A stretch of DNA of 64,000 bases from an uncultured Prevotella sp. (lineage in GTDB: Bacteria; Bacteroidota; Bacteroidia; Bacteroidales; Bacteroidaceae): NCBI GenBank assembly GCA_900554545.1, contig USHW01000007.1, positions 1-64,000 on the forward strand. Direction: 5' to 3'. Position numbers and translations under genes: made by a program. Numbering within the stretch: position 1 is the stretch's first letter; each line of letters begins with the position of its first letter. A model generated the notes under the pieces. The model saw only the letters and a program-made list of their open reading frames with translations. It was not told where the DNA came from and searched no databases. Shown here piece after piece: positions 54,228-63,198 of this stretch.

Positions 54228-54482
54228 TTATCCCAGCTTGTTAATGTAGCAAGACAAGCTCGACTTCAGGTTGGCAGCCTTGTTCTTGTGGATGATGTTG
54301 GTCTTGGCCAGCCTGTCAAGCATCCTCTGCACGCTCGGATAGAGCTTCAAAGCCTCTTCCTTGTCAGTAATTGCGCGCAACTTACGTACAGCGTTACGCA
54401 TCGTCTTTGCATAATATTTATTGTGCAATGTACGTTTCTTGTCCTGACGGATTCTCTTAACTGATGATTTGTGATTTGCCAT
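54228..54482 (-). CDS. rpsT: 30S ribosomal protein S20
   Basis: An 84-residue basic helical protein: [22 protein letters not shown] at the N-terminus and [24 protein letters not shown] at the C-terminus, both standard for S20. It binds the 5' domain of 16S rRNA. It lies 34 nt downstream of tRNA-Glu on the same strand with no promoter box between, so it is probably made from the same primary transcript, processed at the tRNA 3' end. Confidence 0.97.
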   Translation of the reverse strand: MANHKSSVKRIRQDKKRTLHNKYYAKTMRNAVRKLRAITDKEEALKLYPSVQRMLDRLAKTNIIHKNKAANLKSSLSCYINKLG

Positions 54483-54516
54483 CTTTGCTTTATTCCTTTT
54501 CCTTGTTGTTTTATTG

Positions 54517-54588
54517 TAGTCCCTAGGAGAGTCGAACTCCTCTTTAGAGAATGAAAATCTCTCGTCCTAACCGATAGACGAAGGGACC
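54517..54588 (-). tRNA. tRNA-Glu (anticodon UUC)
   Basis: The minus strand folds as a cloverleaf: acceptor GGTCCCT with AGGGACT and discriminator A, anticodon stem AGAGA/TCTCT with loop TTTTCAT (anticodon TTC), T stem AGGAG/CTCCT with loop TTCGACT. The 3' CCA is not encoded. 72 nt. Confidence 0.96.
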
Positions 54589-54608
54589 GTTGTCGCTATT
54601 TTTGCGGT

Positions 54609-54641
54609 GCAAAGGTAGATGTTTTATTTCAAACGGCCAAA
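54609..54641 (-). promoter_or_regulatory. Promoter of the tRNA-Glu-rpsT unit
   Basis: The minus strand has TTTG (rc of 54638-54641), 20 nt, then TACCTTTGC (rc of 54609-54617), about 20 nt before the tRNA. Confidence 0.75.
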
Positions 54642-54681
54642 CTTTTTTCAAGAAAATTCTACTTTATAGCTAAAAAATGAG

Positions 54682-54690
54682 TATTTTTGC
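54682..54690 (+). promoter_or_regulatory. -7 box of recO
   Basis: TATTTTTGC lies 26 nt before the recO ATG, and after the Met that opens the longest frame (54677), which rules out that start. Confidence 0.6.
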
Positions 54691-54715
54691 CACTATTATA
54701 CCGAATTTCATCGCA

Positions 54716-55441
54716 ATGTTGGTAAAAACCAAAGCCATAGTGCTTCATTCTTTCAGGTACGGCGAGACGAAGGCCGTCATAGAGCTTCTTACCGCCACCC
54801 ACGGCCGTATGCCGTGCATCGCCACGCTTTCAAAAAGCCCGAAAGCGAAGCTGAAGAAGCAATACTTCCAACCGCTTTTCATCATCGAGGCCGTAATCGA
54901 CGTAAGGCAGAAGGCCAACCTGCAAGCGCTCAAGGAGGCGCGCGTGGCCGTTCCGTTCACGTCGATACCCTTCAGCCCGTCAAAATTAGCTATTGCCATG
55001 TTCACGGCGGAGTTCCTGCGCTGCGCCACGCGCGGCGAGACGGCCGACGACACGCTGTTCGCCTACGTGGAGAACAGCATCCGCTGGCTTGACGGATGCG
55101 AAGGAAGCTTCGCCAACTTCCACCTTGTATTCATGATGCGGCTGGCCTTGTTCCTCGGCTTCTACCCCAACCTCGACGGCTATACGCCAGGTTGCCGCTT
55201 CGACCTGCGCGCCAGCTGCTTCCGCACTGACGTTCCGGCGCATGCCGACTGCCTGCCTCCCGACGAGTCGGAGAAGATGAAACTGCTGCTGCGCATGAGC
55301 TATCCCACGATGCACCTGTACAGGATGTCGCGCACGGAACGCGGCCGCATGGCCGACGTTATATTAAGGTATTACCAACTGCACGTGCCCGATTTCCCTG
55401 CGCTCAAGTCGCTTCCGGTGCTCAAAGAGCTGTTCGGCTGA
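54716..55441 (+). CDS. recO: DNA repair protein RecO
   Basis: A 241-residue protein of the RecFOR recombination pathway that anneals ssDNA and helps load RecA. The N-terminal OB domain (about 1-80) has KTKAIVLHSFRYGETKAVIELLT and TATHGRMPCIATLSKS. The helical C-terminal half includes ALFLGFYPNLDGY, but only parts of the zinc-binding Cys set of other RecO proteins (C182, C190-like). The start is set by the promoter box 26 nt upstream. It converges with dgt across array R8. Confidence 0.92.
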   Translation: MLVKTKAIVLHSFRYGETKAVIELLTATHGRMPCIATLSKSPKAKLKKQYFQPLFIIEAVIDVRQKANLQALKEARVAVPFTSIPFSPSKLAIAMFTAEFLRCATRGETADDTLFAYVENSIRWLDGCEGSFANFHLVFMMRLALFLGFYPNLDGYTPGCRFDLRASCFRTDVPAHADCLPPDESEKMKLLLRMSYPTMHLYRMSRTERGRMADVILRYYQLHVPDFPALKSLPVLKELFG

Positions 55442-55469
55442 CGCCGCCTCAGCACCCTTTTATAACCAC

Positions 55470-55570
55470 CTGACTATCAACGCGTTTCCAATATGCCGTC
55501 TTTTACATTGTAAAAGGCGGCATATTGCAATGCAAAAGGCCACCTTTTAGCGTGTAAAAGGTGGCCTTTC
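55470..55570 (+). repeat. R-type array R8, lead motif plus four 22-nt units
   Basis: The lead motif TGACTATCAACGCG starts at 55471, identical to that in R1. The units are 55483-55504, 55505-55526, 55527-55548 and 55549-55570. Pair 1 (AATATGCCGTCTTTT with AAAAGGCGGCATATT) and pair 2 (AAAAGGCCACCTTTT with AAAAGGTGGCCTTTC) differ in sequence but each is self-complementary. It lies between convergent recO and dgt. Confidence 0.96.
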
Positions 55571-55603
55571 ATATCGCGTACCGTCACGACTCGCACCGCA
55601 GGT

Positions 55604-56944
55604 TTACACTATCGGCAGGCTGATGCCGTTGATTTTCTGGTACACGTCGAGTGCATACACGTCGGTCATGCCGCTGATATAGTCGATGACTGCCATGAGG
55701 CGCGTTTCCAAGTCGTCGGCGTTGATGTCGTACTGGCTGCTCACGCGGCTGATAAGCTGGCGCGAGTAGAAGCGCGACGGGTTCGACACCGCGTCGACCA
55801 TTGCCTCCATCAGCGTCGCCATAATCTTGTAACCGCTAAGCTCTACGTCAAGCACGGGCTTGCTCTTGTAGATTTTCTCCTTCGACAGCCGGGTACACTT
55901 GCGGTACGCTTCGGCAAGGCGCGGCTCGATGTTGTCTACCAGGCAGCCCTTCATCGTACCGTTCATGATGTCCTCCTCATGGCGCATGAATGCGTCAACG
56001 CACGCCCGTTCGAGCGCGCCTATTACGCAGGCGCGCATGTAAACCACGCGTTCGTTCTCGTCGGTTATGCCCTCGTCAGCAATCCTTTGCCTTATGCTGT
56101 TTTGCGCCATTTCATCGAAGAAGTCGAGAAAAAGATGTTCGGTTTCATCGAAGGTCACTATCTTCAGCTTGTGCGCGTCCTCGATGTCCATTATTTCGTA
56201 ACAGATGTCGTCGGCGGCCTCGACCAGATACACTAAAGGATGGCGCGCGTATTCTACCGGCAGACCGTCGGCCGACTTGCGGATTATGCCCAATTCATCG
56301 GCAATCCGTTCGTAAATTCCACTCTCCGACATGAAAAAACCGAACTTTCCGTGCCCCCGTTCGGCGATGGTTGACGCGAAGGGATACTTCACTATGGACG
56401 CAAGCGTGGTATAGGTCATCACGAAGCCGCCGTCGCGCCGCCCCTTAAAGCGGTGGGCAAGCAAGCGGAAGGCGTTGGCGTTGCCCTCAAAGTGGGTTAT
56501 GTCCGCCCAGAAGCCGGGGCTTATCTTGTCTTTCAACGACTTGCCGGCGCCCTCGGTGAAGAACGTCTGTATGGCCTTTTCGCCCGAATGTCCGAACGGA
56601 GGGTTGCCCATGTCGTGCGCCAGACAGGCCGTGCTCACCACCGTCCCAATCTGTGGGAACAGCGTTCCGGACAGCTCCGGGCGCGTTTTCATCACAGCGT
56701 GAGCCACGTCGCTGCCCAACGACATCCCCACGCTGGCAACCTCAAGACTGTGAGTGAGGCGGTTGTGAACAAAGACGCTGCCCGGCAAGGGGAACACCTG
56801 GGTCTTGTTCTGCATTCTGCGGAACGGCGCGGAGAAGATTAGCCGGTCGTAATCGCGCTTGAACTCTGAGCGGTCGTCATGGCGCATCGTGTGCCGGTGC
56901 TCCTGTCCGAGCCGCTTGTCGGATATAAGTTTTTCCCAATACAT
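55604..56944 (-). CDS. dgt: Deoxyguanosinetriphosphate triphosphohydrolase
   Basis: A 446-residue HD-superfamily enzyme that hydrolyses dGTP (or other dNTPs) to the nucleoside and triphosphate. Landmarks: FRRMQNKTQVFP, HNRLTHSLEVASVG (first His), CLAHDMGNPPFGHSGE (the HD pair), and EAADDICYEIMDIEDAH near residue 233. Length fits the dGTPase group. Its promoter is about 200 nt upstream, so hairpin P9 would be in the mRNA leader. It is divergent from dut, so two dNTP-pool enzymes share one control region. Confidence 0.94.
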   Translation of the reverse strand: MYWEKLISDKRLGQEHRHTMRHDDRSEFKRDYDRLIFSAPFRRMQNKTQVFPLPGSVFVHNRLTHSLEVASVGMSLGSDVAHAVMKTRPELSGTLFPQIGTVVSTACLAHDMGNPPFGHSGEKAIQTFFTEGAGKSLKDKISPGFWADITHFEGNANAFRLLAHRFKGRRDGGFVMTYTTLASIVKYPFASTIAERGHGKFGFFMSESGIYERIADELGIIRKSADGLPVEYARHPLVYLVEAADDICYEIMDIEDAHKLKIVTFDETEHLFLDFFDEMAQNSIRQRIADEGITDENERVVYMRACVIGALERACVDAFMRHEEDIMNGTMKGCLVDNIEPRLAEAYRKCTRLSKEKIYKSKPVLDVELSGYKIMATLMEAMVDAVSNPSRFYSRQLISRVSSQYDINADDLETRLMAVIDYISGMTDVYALDVYQKINGISLPIV

Positions 56945-56962
56945 AATCTTTTCAATTTGTCA

Positions 56963-57120
56963 GGAGCAAGGAGAGGAGGAGTAAAGGAACAAGCAGCAAT
57001 GCCTTGCCCGCCGATATTTCAAACAACGGAGCTTATCGGCAGACAACCTGCCAGACAAACTCACCGCGGCCGGCAACGGCCGCTTACTCCTTACTCCTTT
57101 ACTTCTCCCCTCCTTACTCC
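56963..57120. repeat. P-type hairpin P9 in the dgt leader
   Basis: The arms 56963-56993 and 57090-57120 pair over 31 positions with about five mismatches; the right side has one extra AGGAGTA-type word (7 nt). The long interior holds further GC-rich complementarity and AATGCCTTG, as in other P loops. Confidence 0.75.
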
Positions 57121-57147
57121 TTCTCTATTTACTCCTTGTTATCGCCA

Positions 57148-57155
57148 CAAAAGTA
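57148..57155 (-). promoter_or_regulatory. -7 box of dgt
   Basis: The minus strand reads TACTTTTG. It lies 65-80 nt from the dut box on the other strand. Confidence 0.55.
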
Positions 57156-57219
57156 ATCTAAAAATGGCTAAATTCTTTCTTTTTAGCGGCAAAACAGCCT
57201 TTATGTGAATATTATTCGT

Positions 57220-57228
57220 TACTTTTGC
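57220..57228 (+). promoter_or_regulatory. -7 box of the dut operon
   Basis: TACTTTTGC lies 27 nt before the dut ATG. Confidence 0.65.
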
Positions 57229-57254
57229 ACCTTAATAATAATATAGCAAGCACC

Positions 57255-57692
57255 ATGGTTAAAGTGAAAATCATCAACAAGGGTCACCAGCCCTTGCCTG
57301 CATACGCCACGCCGCAAAGCGCCGGCATGGACCTTAGAGCCAACATCGACGCGCCCGTAACGCTGCGTCCGCTTGAACGGAAGCTCATACCCACGGGGCT
57401 TTACATGGCACTGCCCGAAGGCTACGAGGCGCAGGTTCGTCCGCGCAGCGGCCTCGCACTGAAGCACGGACTGACCGTGCTCAACTCGCCGGGGACTATC
57501 GACTCCGACTACCGCGGCGAGGTAATGGTGCTCTTGGTGAACCTTTCGGGCGAAGATTTCACCGTGAACGACGGCGAGCGCATCGCACAGATGGTTGTCG
57601 CGCGGCACGAAACCGCAGTATTCGAGGAGACCGACCGCCTTGACGACACCGAACGCGGAGCCGGCGGTTACGGACATACGGGAGTGAAATAA
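57255..57692 (+). CDS. dut: dUTP diphosphatase
   Basis: A 145-residue trimeric dUTPase producing dUMP and removing dUTP. All five motifs are present: AGMDLRA (1), [10 protein letters not shown] (2), [11 protein letters not shown] (3, catalytic Asp), GERIAQMVV (4) and the C-terminal [10 protein letters not shown] (5). The start at [10 protein letters not shown] follows the -7 box at 57220-57228. It leads the dut-TPR-DUF4292-envC run on the plus strand, a gene order shared by other Bacteroidota. Confidence 0.97.
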   Translation: MVKVKIINKGHQPLPAYATPQSAGMDLRANIDAPVTLRPLERKLIPTGLYMALPEGYEAQVRPRSGLALKHGLTVLNSPGTIDSDYRGEVMVLLVNLSGEDFTVNDGERIAQMVVARHETAVFEETDRLDDTERGAGGYGHTGVK

Positions 57693-57719
57693 GCAACAGC
57701 CTTTTATAAAGGAACATAC

Positions 57720-59495
57720 ATGACAAGGAACATTTTGCACCTGCTGATTTGCCTGTCGGCGGCATTGCTCGCCGCAAGTTGCGGCGGAACACGGAACGTC
57801 GGGACAAGCGGCACACCGGCGAAAACCACCGCCGTCAGCCTGCCTGCCATCAGCCACAGCGACAGCCTGCGCTTCAAAATCTATTATTTCGAGGCCATCA
57901 AGCAACAGTCAAGCGGCAACTTCGATGCCGCCTACGACCTGCTCAGGCACTGCCTCGACATCAATCCCAACGCCGCAGAAGCCTACTTCATGCTCTCTTT
58001 CTATGACGGAATACTGAAAAACGACTCCACTGCGGTGGCCGACGTCAAGAAAGCGTCGGAACTGAGTCCGGGCAACAACGCCTATCTGGAACGCCTCGGA
58101 GCCGGATATTTCAGCATGAACGACCTTGAAGAAGCCACAAAGGCATACGAGAAACTGGCCGAAAACAGCCCCGAACGCTCCGACGTGCTCGACATCCTGG
58201 CACAACTCTACGGGCGGCAGAAGGACTATGACAAGATGCTCGACGTGCTCCAGCGCATGGAAACGCTTGAAGGTGCGAACGAAGACCTCACCCTCGCAAA
58301 GATGAGGGTTTACTCCCTGCAAGGCAAGAAACAGGAAGAGTTCAACGAACTGAAGTCAATGGCGGCCAAATATCCCAACGACATGAACTACCGTGTGATG
58401 ATGGGCAACTGGCTGTTGCAGAACGGCAAGGCCGACGAAGCATACAGGCAGTACGAAGAAGTGCTGCAAGCCGAGCCGGGAAACACCGACGCACGGATGT
58501 CGCTGATAGACTATTACAGGACCACCGGGCTTGACTTGAAGGCCGACTCACTGCAAGAGGCGCTGCTGCTAAGCCCGAAAACGCCAAAAGACAGCAAGAT
58601 TATACTGATAAGGCAGGCCGTATCGGAAAGCGAACAGCAGGGAGGCGACAGCACGAAGGTGCTCAACCTGTTCAGGAAAATACTCGCCGAGCCGCAGGAA
58701 ACATCGGACATGGCGGAGCTTTGCGCCGCATACATGACGCTGAAAAACATGCCGCAAGACTCCATCTCGAAAGTCCTTGAAATGGTGCTCGCCATCTCTC
58801 CCGACAACGCCGGCGCCCGGCTGCAGCTTATACAGACCGAATGGAACAGGCAAGACTTCGACCGCGTGGCGGAGCTTTCACGCCAGGCAATCGACTACAA
58901 CCCCGATGAAATGGCGTTTTATTACTTCCTCGGGCTGGCATACGTCCAGAAAGACGACGATGACAGCGCGCTGGAGGCGCTGCGGCGGGGCGTAAGCCAG
59001 ATTAACAGCCAAAGCAACAAAGACCTCGTTTCAGACTTTTACGCCATCATGGGGGACATCCTCCACGACAAGAAACTTGACGAAGAGGCCTACGCCGCGT
59101 ATGACTCTTGCCTGCAATGGAAGGACGACAACTACGGATGTCTTAACAACTACGCCTACTACCTGTCAGAAGAGAACCGCGAACTGGCCAAGGCCGAGCA
59201 GATGAGTTACCGTACGGTGCAGGCCGAACCGGACAATCCCACCTTCCTTGACACCTACGCCTGGATACTGTTCAAGCGCAAGAAGTACGCCGAAGCCATG
59301 CAATACATCAACATGGCGGTGGACAACGACACGACGAAAAGCGCGGTGATAACAGAGCATGCGGGCGACATTCACGCCGTGAACGGCGACATCGAGGGCG
59401 CGATAAAGTTCTGGCAGCAGGCTTTGGAAGCCGGTTCGGAGAACGACAAGGCCATCAGACGAAAAATAAAACTAAAGAAATATGTGGAAGAATAA
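57720..59495 (+). CDS. TPR-repeat lipoprotein
   Basis: A 591-residue lipoprotein (lipobox LAASCG, Cys21). From about residue 45 to the end it is built of tetratricopeptide repeats (for example NFDAAYDLLRHCLDINPNAAEAYFML, DLEEATKAYEKLAENSPERSDVL and DPEE/NP-type turns), about 13-15 copies. It should be an envelope scaffold for protein contacts. It starts 27 nt after dut and overlaps the DUF4292 gene by 14 nt. Together with DUF4292 and the EnvC-like gene it may form an envelope assembly unit; that is inference from order. Confidence 0.9.
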   Translation: MTRNILHLLICLSAALLAASCGGTRNVGTSGTPAKTTAVSLPAISHSDSLRFKIYYFEAIKQQSSGNFDAAYDLLRHCLDINPNAAEAYFMLSFYDGILKNDSTAVADVKKASELSPGNNAYLERLGAGYFSMNDLEEATKAYEKLAENSPERSDVLDILAQLYGRQKDYDKMLDVLQRMETLEGANEDLTLAKMRVYSLQGKKQEEFNELKSMAAKYPNDMNYRVMMGNWLLQNGKADEAYRQYEEVLQAEPGNTDARMSLIDYYRTTGLDLKADSLQEALLLSPKTPKDSKIILIRQAVSESEQQGGDSTKVLNLFRKILAEPQETSDMAELCAAYMTLKNMPQDSISKVLEMVLAISPDNAGARLQLIQTEWNRQDFDRVAELSRQAIDYNPDEMAFYYFLGLAYVQKDDDDSALEALRRGVSQINSQSNKDLVSDFYAIMGDILHDKKLDEEAYAAYDSCLQWKDDNYGCLNNYAYYLSEENRELAKAEQMSYRTVQAEPDNPTFLDTYAWILFKRKKYAEAMQYINMAVDNDTTKSAVITEHAGDIHAVNGDIEGAIKFWQQALEAGSENDKAIRRKIKLKKYVEE

Positions 59496-60378
59496 GTGCA
59501 GACTAGCATGGGGAACGGCTTTCATGACACTGTTGCTGACCGTAGTTTCGTGTGGCAGCAGCAAGTCAATGGTTGACAATATAAAATCAGACAAAGCCCC
59601 AAAGGTCACCGCTGAAAACGCAGAAACAGCAGCACGTGACCTTCTCAGGAAAGTTTATGACAACGAAGTGTATGCCAACAGCATAAAATCAAAAATCAAG
59701 TTCACCATCAACAACGGTTCAAAGGACATCTCGGTGTCAGGTTCACTGAACATGAAAAAGGACCAGGTGATACGCATCCAGCTTACGCCGTTCGGCCTGA
59801 TGGAGGTAGGACGCCTTGAATTCACCAAGGACTATGTCCTCCTTATGGACCGTATGAACAAGGAATATGTCAAGGCCAGCTACTCCGACGTTGACTTCTT
59901 ACGGAAAAACGGGCTTGACTTCTACGCCCTGCAAGCCATCTTCTGGAACAAGCTCTTCGTCCCAGGAACACAGAGCATAACCGATTCATCGCTCAAGAAC
60001 TTCACCGTAGCGTTCAACAACAAGCCGTCAGAAACAGTAATTTCCCACAAACGAGGCGACATGTCATACCTCTGGACGGCCGACGGAACCACCGCCCTGA
60101 TAAAAAGCGTTGACATAACGTATGACGGGAAAGCGTCGGGCTCTACTACCGTAACGTGTTCCTACGGCGCATTCAAGCCCCTCGGCACCAAGCTCTTTCC
60201 GACAGACATCACACTGAAGATGAAGAGCGACGCGGTAAAAAAGGCCGAAAACCTGTCAGTGAACATATCAATCAACAACCCTGACACCGACGGCGACTGG
60301 GACACATTCACCTCAATATCAAGCAAATACAAGCAGGTCAGCGTGCAGGATGTTATGAACCGACTTTTGAAAATGTAA
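59482..60378 (+). CDS. DUF4292 lipoprotein
   Basis: A 298-residue lipoprotein (lipobox VVSCGS, Cys24). The body is the DUF4292 pattern: SIKSKIKFTINNGSKDISVSGSL, VIRIQLTPFGLMEVGRLEFTKDYVLLMDRMNKEYV, and a C-terminal LSVNISINNP region. This fold is related to LolA/LolB-type lipid-binding half-barrels, so lipoprotein or lipid handling is plausible but not shown. It overlaps the TPR gene and is directly joined to the EnvC-like gene (the stop TAA is followed at once by ATG). Confidence 0.9.
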   Translation: MWKNKCRLAWGTAFMTLLLTVVSCGSSKSMVDNIKSDKAPKVTAENAETAARDLLRKVYDNEVYANSIKSKIKFTINNGSKDISVSGSLNMKKDQVIRIQLTPFGLMEVGRLEFTKDYVLLMDRMNKEYVKASYSDVDFLRKNGLDFYALQAIFWNKLFVPGTQSITDSSLKNFTVAFNNKPSETVISHKRGDMSYLWTADGTTALIKSVDITYDGKASGSTTVTCSYGAFKPLGTKLFPTDITLKMKSDAVKKAENLSVNISINNPDTDGDWDTFTSISSKYKQVSVQDVMNRLLKM

Positions 60379-61959
60379 ATGAAACGACTTCTCATTTTGT
60401 TTTTCGCACTGGCGATAGCCTTCCCCTTCTCCGCACAAAACAAGAAACAGACAACGCGGAAGAAGGCCAAGACAACCCGTGTGACAAAGAAAAGCACCTC
60501 GACAAAGAAAAAGAAAACCGCCAAATACCAAAGCAACTCCATCAAGGGGCTGCGCAACCAGCGTGCCGGTGTGCAGCGCAAAATCAAGGAACAGGAGCGA
60601 CTGCTGCGTGCAAACAAGGCCGACGTGAAGAAGCGTCTTGGCGACCTGGTTGCCATCGGCACCGAGATTGACCGCCACAAGAAGTCAATCGACACCATAC
60701 AAAACGAGATAACCCACATCGACAGCAACATAAAGATGCTTGAAAGCCAGCTCGCCACGCTTGAGAAACAGCTCGACGAGCGCAAGGCGAAGTATGTGAA
60801 ATCAATGCGCTACTTGGCCGCGCGGCGCACGGTGCAGGACAAGCTGATGTTCATCTTCAGCGCAAAAAACTTCGCACAGATGTACCGCCGCATGCGCTTC
60901 GTGCGCGAATACGCCGCATTCCAGCGGTCGCAGGGCGAAATGGTGAAGGCAAAGCAGCGGCAAATAGAAGAAAAGCGGACAGAGCTTGAACGTGTGCGCC
61001 GGCACAAGAACACTCTCTTGGACAAGGACAAACGCGAGCACGAGGCACTGCAAGGCAAGCAGAACGAACAGCAGAAGATGGTGAACACGCTGCAACGCCA
61101 GCAGAAAACGATACAACGGATAATTGACGAACAGCGCAAGAAAGACGCCGAGCTGAACGCCAGGATTGACCGCCTCGTTGCCGAAGAGATAGCCAAGGCG
61201 AAGGCAAGAGCCGAAGCCGAGGCAAGGCGCAAGGCCAAATTAGAGGCCGAAGCGAAGCGGAAGGCCGCCGAACTGGCACGCAAAAAGGCCGAGGCTGAGG
61301 CCCGGGAGCGCGAGAACGCGCGCCGCATAGCCGAGGCACGCGAGCGTGAAGAGAAGCTGAAAGCCGCGGCGCGCGAGGCCGCCAAGAAAGACGAAGCGGC
61401 ACGCGAGAAGGCCGACCGCAAGGCACGCGAGGCCGAAGCCGACCGCATTGCGGCAGAACGCAAGGCGCAAGCTGACAAGGAACGCGGCGAGCGCGAGGTG
61501 GAACGGGCGCGCAAGAGGGCTGCCGCCGCATCGGAAATGGACAGCAACGACCGCAAGCTCAGCGGCAGCTTCGAGCGCAACCGCGGACGGCTGCCCATGC
61601 CGCTTGCCGGACAATGCAGCATAGTGAGCCACTTCGGACAGTACAACGTTCCCGGACTGCGCAACGTAAGGCTCGACAACAAGGGCATCAACATCAAGGG
61701 ACAGCCCGGCGCTACGGTGCGAGCCGTGTTCAACGGCGAGGTAAGCGCCGTGTTCAACTTCGACGGAAGCATCATCGTTATGGTGCGCCACGGCAACTAC
61801 ATCTCCGTGTACTGCAACCTCGGCAGCGTAAGGGTGAGCCGCGGCCAGCAGATAAGCACAGGCCAGGCCATAGGCTCTCTCGGCCCTGAAAACATACTCC
61901 AGTTCCAGCTAAGGCGCGGCACGGCGAAGCTGAACCCCGAGACTTGGCTGAGAAGATAA
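60379..61959 (+). CDS. envC: EnvC-like murein hydrolase activator (degenerate M23 domain)
   Basis: A 526-residue exported protein. A signal peptide (about 1-20, ending PFSAQ) and a Lys-rich linker lead to long coiled coils (about 50-260), then an Ala/Glu/Arg/Lys-rich helix (about 265-390), and a LytM/M23 domain (about 405-526). Metal ligands of active M23 peptidases are absent: NKGINI stands where HxGxD is expected, and ILQFQL where HLH is expected. This is the EnvC type, which activates amidases rather than cutting. It probably works at division. It is last in its operon. Confidence 0.93.
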   Translation: MKRLLILFFALAIAFPFSAQNKKQTTRKKAKTTRVTKKSTSTKKKKTAKYQSNSIKGLRNQRAGVQRKIKEQERLLRANKADVKKRLGDLVAIGTEIDRHKKSIDTIQNEITHIDSNIKMLESQLATLEKQLDERKAKYVKSMRYLAARRTVQDKLMFIFSAKNFAQMYRRMRFVREYAAFQRSQGEMVKAKQRQIEEKRTELERVRRHKNTLLDKDKREHEALQGKQNEQQKMVNTLQRQQKTIQRIIDEQRKKDAELNARIDRLVAEEIAKAKARAEAEARRKAKLEAEAKRKAAELARKKAEAEARERENARRIAEAREREEKLKAAAREAAKKDEAAREKADRKAREAEADRIAAERKAQADKERGEREVERARKRAAAASEMDSNDRKLSGSFERNRGRLPMPLAGQCSIVSHFGQYNVPGLRNVRLDNKGINIKGQPGATVRAVFNGEVSAVFNFDGSIIVMVRHGNYISVYCNLGSVRVSRGQQISTGQAIGSLGPENILQFQLRRGTAKLNPETWLRR

Positions 61960-62017
61960 GAGTGAAGAACGAAGAGTGAAGAGTGAATAATCAGACACTT
62001 CACTGACGACAACACAT

Positions 62018-62056
62018 AAAAAAGCCGTATTTCACACGATGAAACACGGCTTTTTC
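62018..62056. terminator. Bidirectional terminator between envC and the next gene
   Basis: AAAAAGCCGT pairs with ACGGCTTTTT, extended by TTTCA/TGAAA around a CACGA loop. It has A- and T-runs on both sides and separates converging genes. Just before it, GAAGAGTGAA words (61965-61990) resemble P-hairpin arms. Confidence 0.88.
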
Positions 62057-62119
62057 CGTTGCCTCCGACGATGTTTCCAACCGCGAGACACGGTTGAAAC
62101 GCAGCGCAAAGACGGCCTG

Positions 62120-63088
62120 TCACGCTCCTACCGATGCGTCGTAAATGCTGAAACAGATGCTTTTCACCTCGTCGCCGCCGTCAATTGCCGCGAGGAAAGC
62201 CTGTGCGCCAAGCTCTTCGGCGTTACGTTCAAGAAAGCCGGTAATTATCTCCCACACCTGTTCACGCGAGAAAGTAAACAGCTTCGGGGCGTGTTTGAAA
62301 TAGTCCTTTGCCATCGGACAGCCCTTCCAGTCGTGGTTTAGCAGCGCAGTGAACACATGGCCAAGCCGCTCAAGCAGGGCCTTGTTGTCATCCGAAGGAT
62401 GCTGGTTGTCATAAAATTTTACAGTCTGTCCGAGCAGGATGAACACGCCTTCAAAGGTAATCTGCCTGTCGAAAGCGGCCTCGTCTTCATCAGGCTCGGT
62501 GCAGTCGATGTCCTTCACGCCGCAGAACAGCCTGCGGCAACCGCGGCTCTCACCAACGTTGCAACGCAAAGTGAAGCTTACCCGTGGGTCGTCGGGTTGC
62601 CCGCCCTCGGCCGGCTTCATGTCAAAGCCCTCGGCCTTGGCTTGTTCCAAGAGTTCGTCAAAAGTGAACTTCGGCGGCAAACGCTTGACGGCTTTCTTCA
62701 GCTTAGCCAGCTCCGCACGCCCCGTTCCCTCCTTCACTGGCACATCGACATCCACATAATCCCTCACGGCAGCCTTGCGTTCAAGCCACCTCCGGTAAGC
62801 CTCAACATCATTGTCGATGACCTTGTTTATGACAGCCAGCTCCTCATCGGTCACCGGACGCAGCCAGTCGGCACCGTCAAAGGCCGCCCGCGCCCGGTTT
62901 TTCTTCAGTCCGCCGCGCCGTCCGCAGAAGCCGCGATAAGCCACAACCGTCTCCTTGTAATCGCCCACCTTGCGCTCGCCGTAAGCCACCTCGTCGTCAA
63001 ACTCCTCATAATAAATCTTCTGGACGCACTCAACCATTGCGAACTCGTCTTCAGCCCAAATCCAATCTCCAGCATGATAAGCAGCCAT
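62120..63088 (-). CDS. Hypothetical cytoplasmic protein
   Basis: A 322-residue acidic protein that I do not recognise. There is no signal peptide or membrane helix. An N-terminal part of about 85 residues (YHAGDWIWAEDEFAMVECVQKIYY...VVAYRGFCGRR) has aromatic-rich beta-strand character. A charged helical middle follows (about 95-165, KLKKAVKRLPPKFTFDELLEQA). The C-terminal part contains CRRLFCGVKDIDC and FYDNQHPSDDNKALLERLGHVFTALLNHDW. Promoter and codon use look like those of neighbouring genes, so it is likely real. The start at MAAYHAGD was taken over a TTG two codons upstream. Confidence 0.75.
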   Translation of the reverse strand: MAAYHAGDWIWAEDEFAMVECVQKIYYEEFDDEVAYGERKVGDYKETVVAYRGFCGRRGGLKKNRARAAFDGADWLRPVTDEELAVINKVIDNDVEAYRRWLERKAAVRDYVDVDVPVKEGTGRAELAKLKKAVKRLPPKFTFDELLEQAKAEGFDMKPAEGGQPDDPRVSFTLRCNVGESRGCRRLFCGVKDIDCTEPDEDEAAFDRQITFEGVFILLGQTVKFYDNQHPSDDNKALLERLGHVFTALLNHDWKGCPMAKDYFKHAPKLFTFSREQVWEIITGFLERNAEELGAQAFLAAIDGGDEVKSICFSIYDASVGA

Positions 63089-63119
63089 AGGCAATACCTT
63101 TTTTATATTATGTCACTCC

Positions 63120-63128
63120 GCAAAGATA
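63120..63128 (-). promoter_or_regulatory. -7 box of the hypothetical gene
   Basis: The minus strand reads TATCTTTGC, 32 nt before the chosen ATG. Confidence 0.6.
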
Positions 63129-63198
63129 ACTATTTTCAATCATAACACAATGACTAAGACCCTAATTTCACACGCCTCTACCGCCAACGGCAAACCCG

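Noticed and set aside
60810..61796. 328-codon minus-strand frame, Ser/Ala/Arg rich
   Set aside because: Mirror of the Ala/Glu/Lys-rich coding part of the EnvC-like gene.
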